Origin: Shewanella pneumatophori
GTDB lineage: Bacteria; Pseudomonadota; Gammaproteobacteria; Enterobacterales; Shewanellaceae
NCBI RefSeq assembly: GCF_023283895.1
Contig: NZ_JAKILB010000001.1
Span: 310,001-374,000, forward strand
DNA length: 64,000 nt
Reading direction: 5' to 3'
In this document: one piece after another, positions 58,470-64,000 of the stretch
Layout of the letters: every line of letters starts with the position of its first letter
Numbering within the stretch: position 1 is the first letter of the stretch
Position numbers and translations under genes: made by a program
The notes under the pieces: generated by a model
Told to the model about the DNA's origin: nothing
The model's database searches: none
What the model saw: the letters and a program-made list of their open reading frames with translations, nothing else

Positions 58470-58649
58470 TTAGTCGCGATTATCGCTAGGGTCGTCTTTT
58501 TCCATTAGTCTGTATAAGCGTAAAGTGACAAAAAATACTAAACCAAAAAAGAGTGGCACAACAAAAATGCCAAGTTGAGTTTTAAAGTGAAAAATAGCCC
58601 AAGCACTCAATAACACGGCGGCAAGCGTCAGGAGTATTTTGAAATTCAT
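58470..58649 (-). CDS. Small two-span membrane protein, family not recognised
   Basis: 59 residues: MNFKILLTLAAVLLSAWAIF forms one hydrophobic segment, GIFVVPLFFGLVFFVTLRLY the second, followed by an acidic end EKDDPSDNRD. ATG at 58649; the frame is open 15 codons further upstream without support. It lies 62 bases upstream of dacB on the same strand and may be cotranscribed with it. No function can be assigned. Confidence 0.6.
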   Translation of the reverse strand: MNFKILLTLAAVLLSAWAIFHFKTQLGIFVVPLFFGLVFFVTLRLYRLMEKDDPSDNRD

Positions 58650-58904
58650 TAATGTCTCACACTGGTAAAAATAAACCCTTATATTAGCAAACAACAGCGC
58701 AGCGATCTTTGCAAGTTAGGGTAAACAATTAGCGCTAGATCACAAAATTTACTGGTGTGATTTGCCTTACTATATGGACAAATAACTGGCTAACAGCGCA
58801 AGAACCCAGCTAAAACTAGCGCTAGAGAGCGATATTGATAGAAAAACCTTGCCCAAAGGCGCTTAAATCGGTAATTTCTATGCCCTTATCTAGGAGGATC
58901 TTTA

Positions 58905-59237
58905 ATGCCACATATAAGAGTCAGCGGATTACCGGAGTTAGTAGTCGCGAAACTCAGTGAGAGTTTACTCGAGGCATTAGCCGACGTTTGTCAGGCAAAA
59001 CCAGACTCTTTTATACTCGACTGGATCAACACTAGCCAATATCGTCACGGTGTCAAAATCAACGATATTGCACAAGTCGAAGTATTATGGTTTCCCAAAG
59101 ATCCTGAAACACACCATCGTGCCGAAAAGGTTATTCGTGAAGCTGTATTAAAAGCTTATCCGAATGCTAAACAAGTTATTGTTATGTTTAGGCAGTTAGC
59201 ACCGAGCACATATTATAAAGATGGTCAGCACTATTAA
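58905..59237 (+). CDS. DUF1904 family protein
   Basis: 110 residues, PHIRVSGLPELVVAKLSESL at the start and ALADVCQAKPDSFILDWINTSQ, then VEVLWFPKDPETHHRAEKVI. This is the DUF1904 family, with a tautomerase-like beta-alpha-beta start (Pro after Met), function unknown. GGAGG-type ribosome site (TAGGAGGATC) precedes the ATG. Its stop codon is part of the ribosome site of pssA 11 bases on, so the two are cotranscribed. Confidence 0.85.
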   Translation: MPHIRVSGLPELVVAKLSESLLEALADVCQAKPDSFILDWINTSQYRHGVKINDIAQVEVLWFPKDPETHHRAEKVIREAVLKAYPNAKQVIVMFRQLAPSTYYKDGQHY

Positions 59238-59248
59238 GGAGAGAAGCC

Positions 59249-60562
59249 TTGCTGAATAAGCTAGGTGGCATACCGCTACAACCAGACTCGCTTTCATGGC
59301 TGTTAACGCCAAAAGCGTTAAAAACTGAATTGTTATCTCGAATCACAAATGCGACGCACTCGATTTATATCGCAGCACTTTATTTAGAAGATGATGAAGC
59401 GGGCAGAGAGATATTAGCGGCGTTAATGGATGCTAAACAACGCAATCCAGAGCTTGATATTAAAGTGCTTGTTGATTTCCACCGTGCTCGCCGTGGCCTA
59501 ATTGGTCATAAAGGCGATAGCGGTAACTACTTCATGTATCGCAAGGTCAATGAAGCAGCCGAGCACCCAATTGACATTTTAGGTGTTCCTGTAAAGTCTC
59601 GTGAGTTTATGGGTGTGCTACACCTTAAAGGCTTTGTCATTGATGACGCAGTGATTTATAGCGGCGCTAGCATCAATAATATCTATTTACACCAAGCGGA
59701 TAGATACCGTTTCGATCGTTACCATGTACTTGAGTCTGCCGAGCTTGCACGTAGCATGCGCGAGATGATCCAAAAGTATTTGGCTCATGATGTAGCGGTA
59801 AGTTCGTTAACTCAGCCTAAAGAATCCGAACACTTACCGTCCAAAGCGGAAGTTAGTAGCCTTAAGCACAGACTGTCTAAAGCTGAATACACATACAGCC
59901 AAACCAAGATTGGCAATCGTGTGACACCGCTCGTTGGTCTTGGCCGTAAAAAGAACAAGTTAAACAAGGTAATCGTTTCTTTAGTTGAAGAGTCTGAAGA
60001 CGCGCTGTTTATTTGCACCCCCTATTTTAATCCGCCATATATTCTAGTTCGAGCATTGGCTAAGCATCTTCGTAACGGCAAGAAAATTGATATTGTTGTG
60101 GGCGACAAAACCTCCAATGATTTCTATATTCCGCCAGAAGAAGAGTTTTCTACCATTGGTGCTTTGCCATATATGTATGAGCAATCATTACGTAAGTTTG
60201 CCAAGCGCCAACAATGGGCGATTGAAAACGGCCAATTAAATATTCATTTATGGAAAGATGGCCGCAACAGTTTCCACCTTAAAGGGATTAGCGCTGACGG
60301 TAAAAAACACTTAATTACTGGCAGTAACTTAAATCCGAGAGCATGGGCGCTTGATTTAGAAAACGGTTTATTATTGCAAGATGAAAGCGAGTGTTGGAAG
60401 AAGCAATTTGAAGATGAACAAGAACATATTCTTGAGCATACAGAGCGTCTGTTCCATTACAGCCAAATAGAAACACTACACAATTATCCGGCGCCAGTTC
60501 GTAAATTGATGAAACGGATTAAACGTTTAAAAGCAGACTTTTTGCTTCGACGGATTTTGTAG
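59249..60562 (+). CDS. pssA: CDP-diacylglycerol-serine O-phosphatidyltransferase (phosphatidylserine synthase)
   Basis: Makes phosphatidylserine, precursor of phosphatidylethanolamine. 437 residues of the phospholipase D superfamily type used by gammaproteobacteria: first HKD motif HLKGFVIDDAVIYSGASINN (about 130), second FHLKGISADGKKHLITGSNLNPRAW (about 345), with a basic C-terminus (KLMKRIKRLKADFLLRRIL) for membrane association. The start is a TTG at 59249 with GGAG 6 bases upstream. Forms an operon with the DUF1904 gene; tapT follows, as in E. coli. Confidence 0.94.
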   Translation: MLNKLGGIPLQPDSLSWLLTPKALKTELLSRITNATHSIYIAALYLEDDEAGREILAALMDAKQRNPELDIKVLVDFHRARRGLIGHKGDSGNYFMYRKVNEAAEHPIDILGVPVKSREFMGVLHLKGFVIDDAVIYSGASINNIYLHQADRYRFDRYHVLESAELARSMREMIQKYLAHDVAVSSLTQPKESEHLPSKAEVSSLKHRLSKAEYTYSQTKIGNRVTPLVGLGRKKNKLNKVIVSLVEESEDALFICTPYFNPPYILVRALAKHLRNGKKIDIVVGDKTSNDFYIPPEEEFSTIGALPYMYEQSLRKFAKRQQWAIENGQLNIHLWKDGRNSFHLKGISADGKKHLITGSNLNPRAWALDLENGLLLQDESECWKKQFEDEQEHILEHTERLFHYSQIETLHNYPAPVRKLMKRIKRLKADFLLRRIL

Positions 60563-60579
60563 ATATATGGTTTACAATT

Positions 60580-60606
60580 AAAAGCCTGCCTTAGCGCAGG
60601 CTTTTT
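60580..60606 (+). terminator. Terminator of pssA
   Basis: AAAGCCTGC-cttagc-GCAGGCTTT with a T-run. Confidence 0.86.
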
Positions 60607-60684
60607 GCTTTAACAAACACTAACGATAACCTGATAGCTTTAATTTGCTATAGGTTATAAGCATTGAAAATTAGGTTACCCAAG

Positions 60685-61440
60685 ATGTTGCCAAAACATG
60701 CAGTACATAACTTGTATGAATACCGAAAAGCGATTTCCTCTAGGCCTTTTACGGCAAGAGGTAAAAACGTTATTCGTTGCCAATCTTGCTTATTAGCAGA
60801 ACACCTTTGTACCTGTAGTAAGCGTAAGCAAGTTAACAGTGAATTAGCGTTTTTATTGGTGATGTATGACGATGAAGTGCTTAAGCCAAGCAATAGCGGC
60901 AGACTTATTGCTGATCTAGTGCCTGACACCCATGCTTTTATTTGGTCAAGAAACGAGCCAAATAGGAAAATGTTGTCGATTATTAACGATCCACAGTACC
61001 AGCCTTTTGTGATTTTTCCCGCTGAATATGCTGTTGATAACCAAGCAGTATTTAATAAGGTTTCAAAAGGTGACTGCCTTGATGGCAAAAAGCCGCTGTT
61101 TATTATCTTAGATGGCAGTTGGCGCGAAGCCATTAAGATGTTCAGAAAAAGCGAGTATCTACACCATTTACCCTTGTTTTCATTTTCGCCTGAAACCACT
61201 GCCTCTTATGCCTTAAGAAAAGGTGCGCGTGAATTTCAGCTTGGTACTGCAGAAGTTGCAGCACTAGCATTAAGCGCTGCAGGAGAGCCACACAACGGTG
61301 CGGCGCTTGAAGCATGGTTTGCCTTGTTTGTTGAATCTTCATTGAAAGGCCGTAGCCGGAACGTACGAGAAGCAGGCGCGATAGAGCAGTTAACCACTGT
61401 GTATGATGCAGCGATGCTAAAAGCACTTAAAAACGACTAG
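60685..61440 (+). CDS. tapT: tRNA-uridine aminocarboxypropyltransferase (DTW domain, TapT/YfiP)
   Basis: Transfers the aminocarboxypropyl group of SAM to U47 of tRNA (acp3U). 251 residues. Zinc-type cysteines in RCQSCLLAEHLCTC, KPSNSGRLIADLVPDT, the family motif region LDGSWREAIKMFRKSEYL, and STAEVAAL-like QLGTAEVAALAL. Same order pssA-tapT neighbourhood as E. coli yfiP. Start chosen at ATG 60685; a TTG at 60664 would add seven residues and cannot be excluded. Confidence 0.9.
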   Translation: MLPKHAVHNLYEYRKAISSRPFTARGKNVIRCQSCLLAEHLCTCSKRKQVNSELAFLLVMYDDEVLKPSNSGRLIADLVPDTHAFIWSRNEPNRKMLSIINDPQYQPFVIFPAEYAVDNQAVFNKVSKGDCLDGKKPLFIILDGSWREAIKMFRKSEYLHHLPLFSFSPETTASYALRKGAREFQLGTAEVAALALSAAGEPHNGAALEAWFALFVESSLKGRSRNVREAGAIEQLTTVYDAAMLKALKND

Positions 61441-61601
61441 TTCCCTTAAATAAAACAAGAGTCACAAGCGTTCTTTGTCAGCCGCTTTATGTGATGCTAA
61501 GTGATAGTAGCAAGGATAATATTATCAATTAGTGTAACAAGTTGAGTTCGCTCTAATTTGCGCTATTATGGTTGTTAATTAGGCGAATAAAAGGATGTTT
61601 A

Positions 61602-61964
61602 ATGCCGTCAATGACTGCGCAACTGCTCAATGAATGTATACAAGGCAAAATAGTTGTGATCCGCAACATGCGGTCGGCTGAACCTAATCATATAAAGCCG
61701 AGTTTTTATCGCTTAATTTTGCCTATATTGACTATGTCGTTTGTATTTATCGCCGGGACCTATAGCTTGCAGCAAGCATCGACCTTAGAACGCCAAGATA
61801 AGCTTATAGCCCAATTAAACCTTGAGGTGCAGTTGTTTACCCTAAATGACAATACTTACGCTAAGGGCCGTTATAAAGCGGGGTTAGTATGCAAGGATAA
61901 AGGTTGGGAATTTTGTGCTTCTTGGGCCAATTTAGTTCGTAGCCCAGGAAGCCGTATTGCTTAA
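61602..61964 (+). CDS. Single-pass membrane protein, family not recognised
   Basis: 120 residues: a soluble N-terminus of about 37, one hydrophobic segment (FYRLILPILTMSFVFIAGTY), then a periplasm-facing part with KAGLVCKDKGWEFCASWANL containing two cysteines that could pair. AAGGATG lies 7 bases before ATG 61602. A 12-bp palindrome GATAATATTATC at 61515 lies in the promoter region. I do not recognise the family. Confidence 0.6.
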   Translation: MPSMTAQLLNECIQGKIVVIRNMRSAEPNHIKPSFYRLILPILTMSFVFIAGTYSLQQASTLERQDKLIAQLNLEVQLFTLNDNTYAKGRYKAGLVCKDKGWEFCASWANLVRSPGSRIA

Positions 61965-62103
61965 GGTAACCTACACGCTCGTTTGAATAAGCCAGTTTGA
62001 TTTACTGCTTTTGAATTTATCCTAAAATTTAGCCTTAAAATCTAGATCTGAAACTCTTTGGTTTACGCAAACCGGCTATATTTTTTAGGTAAGTATAAGT
62101 TGA

Positions 62104-62703
62104 CTACTCGACATTTTTACCCATTAAAAATGCAAGTTCAGCGACATTGCTGACCTGCATCTTTTGCATCACTTTTTGACGGTGTAGCTCTAATGTTCTC
62201 TGGGCAATATTCAGTTCTGCAGCAATCACTTTATTAAGCTTGCCTTCAAGTACTTTTTCCATCACCTCTAATTCTCGAGCAGTTAAGGTTGCTAGTTTAC
62301 AATCTAGTTGATCTCGTTCAGTTTTACGCTGAACATTAAGTTTAGTTTTTAAGTCTGCTTGTTCGAGTAAGCTTGCTAGTTTGTCACCATCAACCGGCTT
62401 TTCTAAAAAATCTAACGCACCTTTTTGAATCGCTTGTACTGCCATGGCGATATTACCGTGGCCGCTTAACATGATCACTGCGATAGGGCTTTGTAATTTA
62501 GTTAGATGATTTAGCAGGGCACTGCCATCCATACCCGGCATTTGCACATCAAGTATTGCAATACCTTCGTTATGAATATCAACCTGCTTTAAAAAATTAT
62601 CCGCAGATAAAAAACCTTGAGGCTGATAGCCCAGGCCGTTTAACATCCAAGTTAGAGAATCTAACACTGCTTGATCGTCATCAACAAGATACAGATGGGT
62701 CAA
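62104..62703 (-). CDS. LuxR/FixJ-type response regulator (TtrR-like)
   Basis: 199 residues: receiver domain with VDDDQAVLDSL, phospho-acceptor D52 in ILDVQMPGMDG, MLSGHGNIAMAVQA and the lysine in LEKPVDG; then a LuxR-type helix-turn-helix, LTARELEVMEKVLEGKLNKVIAAELNI-type block and TLELHRQKVMQKM. The FixJ/TtrR layout and the partner kinase with a phosphonate-binding-like sensor resemble the tetrathionate system TtrSR, but no ttr reductase genes are in view, so the signal is unproven. Stop-to-start gap from the kinase is one base. Confidence 0.85.
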   Translation of the reverse strand: MTHLYLVDDDQAVLDSLTWMLNGLGYQPQGFLSADNFLKQVDIHNEGIAILDVQMPGMDGSALLNHLTKLQSPIAVIMLSGHGNIAMAVQAIQKGALDFLEKPVDGDKLASLLEQADLKTKLNVQRKTERDQLDCKLATLTARELEVMEKVLEGKLNKVIAAELNIAQRTLELHRQKVMQKMQVSNVAELAFLMGKNVE

Positions 62704-62704
62704 T

Positions 62705-64000
62705 TTAAGACTCCTTAATCGGTAAAGAAATAGAGATGGTTAATCCTGTAACCTGCTGGTTTTCATCGAAGTTATTTACTGCATGGATCTCACCATCATG
62801 CTCTTCAATAATCCGTTTACAAATTATCATCCCTAGACCTAAGCCATGCTCTTTTGAGGTTTCAAATGGGAAGAATAGCCTTTCTAGTGCTGTTTCACTT
62901 AAACCAGTACCTCGGTCTTCAAAAGCGATAGTGACCTTGTGAAGATGCTTTACCAGACTTATTGCAAGATAAGGTTGCTCTGCGTCAGCCATAGCATCTA
63001 ATGCATTACGGATGATATTGACAAATACTTGCTGCAACAGGCTAGGGTCGGCAATTAAATCCACCGGCTCACTGACAAGTTTGGGGGTCAAATGCATTCT
63101 AAGAAACTCTGGTGCCATCAAACTTAGGGTTTCCTCTAATACTAAGTTCAAGTTGCACTCGGTCATGACACTAGGCTGCTGACAAAAATGCCTAAAGCGC
63201 TTTATCGTTGACTGGGCTCTATCGACTTGCTGTATCGCCTTGGTCATCGCTTCTTTAAGCTCTGTCTGTTCGTCAGATAAACGGTAAATGCATCCTTGCG
63301 TGAGGTAGCGGATCCCGGCTAAAGGCTGATTTAGCTCATGAGCAATGCCTGATGCCATCTCGCCGGTTAACAAAACACGTTGAGCTTTGTAAAACTGCTT
63401 GGTTTGCTCAAGCAGTGCTTTTTGGGTTTGTGTGTGTTGAGTGATTTCTTGCTGTAGATCGCGAGTGCGAATAACCACCATTCTCTTCACGCGTAGGTGG
63501 TGTACGTAGCCAAAAAACAGCAATATCGAGATAACAATTGCCCAAGGCATGGCGCTCCTGAATATTGAGGTCCAATTGGTCACAAAAGGCCACTGTTGTA
63601 ATTGCTTTAATAGCGTAAATACATGGCTATCATTGACGGTAGCGGACCAGGCGTCATAACGGCCAATTACTGCAGCTTGATCGCTAGACTTTATGTTTAA
63701 AAGTGACTTAATAACTTCTGTGGCAAGGCGATGGTCGGTTTTGCCTAACTTAGAAAATGAATAATAGGGGTATAACTCACTTGAAGTTTGGCAATGAAAA
63801 CTTGTCGTCGGTTTAGTGAGTACCACCTTAAGGCTATTAGCTGGAATATATCCATTGCTTAGTGCTTGCTCTAATACACACGTAGGTAAAATAGCTACAT
63901 CTGCTTTGCCACTAATCACCAGTTGTAATAACTTTTGTTGTGGAAAACCTACAAATTCAAGACTTTTAAAATCTTTAAATGGGTTGAGCTGATTGTGCGC
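62705..64000 (-). CDS. Sensor histidine kinase with PhnD-like periplasmic sensor (TtrS-like), 5' end outside the window
   Basis: The frame is open to the window edge, so only the last 431 or so residues are seen. N-terminal visible part is a substrate-binding-like domain (NPFKDFKSLEFVGFPQQK, GKADVAILPTCVLE, typical of PhnD-like folds). One membrane segment follows (AMPWAIVISILLFFGYVHH), a coiled coil, the H-box GEMASGIAHELNQPLAGIRY, N-box NIIRNALDAM, and ATP-lid motifs DRGTGL and GLGLGMIICKRI. Likely phosphorylates the adjacent regulator. Ligand unknown; tetrathionate is one possibility. Confidence 0.87.
   Translation of the reverse strand, partial: AHNQLNPFKDFKSLEFVGFPQQKLLQLVISGKADVAILPTCVLEQALSNGYIPANSLKVVLTKPTTSFHCQTSSELYPYYSFSKLGKTDHRLATEVIKSLLNIKSSDQAAVIGRYDAWSATVNDSHVFTLLKQLQQWPFVTNWTSIFRSAMPWAIVISILLFFGYVHHLRVKRMVVIRTRDLQQEITQHTQTQKALLEQTKQFYKAQRVLLTGEMASGIAHELNQPLAGIRYLTQGCIYRLSDEQTELKEAMTKAIQQVDRAQSTIKRFRHFCQQPSVMTECNLNLVLEETLSLMAPEFLRMHLTPKLVSEPVDLIADPSLLQQVFVNIIRNALDAMADAEQPYLAISLVKHLHKVTIAFEDRGTGLSETALERLFFPFETSKEHGLGLGMIICKRIIEEHDGEIHAVNNFDENQQVTGLTISISLPIKES

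Noticed and set aside
60648..61199. 183-codon minus-strand frame
   Set aside because: Antisense to tapT, whose plus-strand product is clearly conserved.

Overview
The window is ordinary chromosomal DNA of a Shewanella-like marine gammaproteobacterium. The proteins look like Alteromonadales orthologues of E. coli proteins. Gene order matches several enterobacterial blocks: yfaE-nrdB-nrdA / gph-ubiG / gyrA; serC ... aroA-cmk-rpsA-ihfB-lapA-lapB-pyrF; thrS-infC-rpmI-rplT; pssA next to tapT. Base composition is moderately AT-rich and even. I see no insertion sequence, prophage, CRISPR array or integron. Species-level assignment is inference.

Layout. 1-5.5 kb: AI-2E-type permease, a small secreted protein, and a large UvrD-type helicase with a nuclease-like insert and zinc ribbons. 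5.8-9.6 kb: a divergent UvrB, outer-membrane phospholipase A and a CatB-type acetyltransferase. 9.6-14 kb: ABC-F protein YbiT (minus strand), a VF530 protein and an MFS transporter. 14.4-15.7 kb: a tRNA array with six intact initiator tRNA genes, two tRNA-Val(GAC), one initiator copy broken in the anticodon arm and one decayed remnant. 15.8-19.5 kb: GNAT, norM, ribE, a cysteine-rich small protein and a pteridine reductase-like SDR. 19.8-23 kb: thrS-infC-rpmI-rplT. 23-33 kb: GNAT, trxB, a cytosolic-type M14 carboxypeptidase, a zinc-ribbon membrane protein, yeaC, ansA, sppA, fadH and an OB-fold periplasmic protein. 33-42 kb: class Ia ribonucleotide reductase with its ferredoxin, gph, ubiG and gyrA. 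42-53 kb: serine hydrolase, serC, aromatic/aspartate aminotransferase (inverted), aroA, cmk, rpsA, ihfB, lapA, lapB, pyrF. 53-64 kb: dienoyl-CoA-reductase-like SDR, yaiL, acyl-CoA dehydrogenase, dacB, small membrane proteins, DUF1904, pssA, tapT and a TtrR/TtrS-like two-component pair. The sensor runs off the right edge.

How it fits together. Most of the window is core metabolism and information processing: translation initiation (initiator tRNA array, IF3, ThrRS, L35/L20, S1), nucleotide supply (NrdAB, Cmk, PyrF), shikimate and serine synthesis, beta-oxidation of unsaturated fatty acids (FadH, the DECR-like SDR, acyl-CoA dehydrogenase) and envelope maintenance (PldA, LapAB, PssA, SppA, PBP4).

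The most interesting signals are in RNA and non-coding DNA. They are the tandem initiator-tRNA array with two defective copies that share the same 19-nt insertion; an AUA start codon for infC; autoregulatory-looking leaders of thrS and rpsA; NrdR boxes at nrdA; and an unexplained 96-bp structured element between pyrF and the SDR gene, with a 12-bp outer inverted repeat, a 10-bp inner one and tandem 14-bp repeats. Among proteins, the divergent UvrB and the composite helicase deserve a second look.
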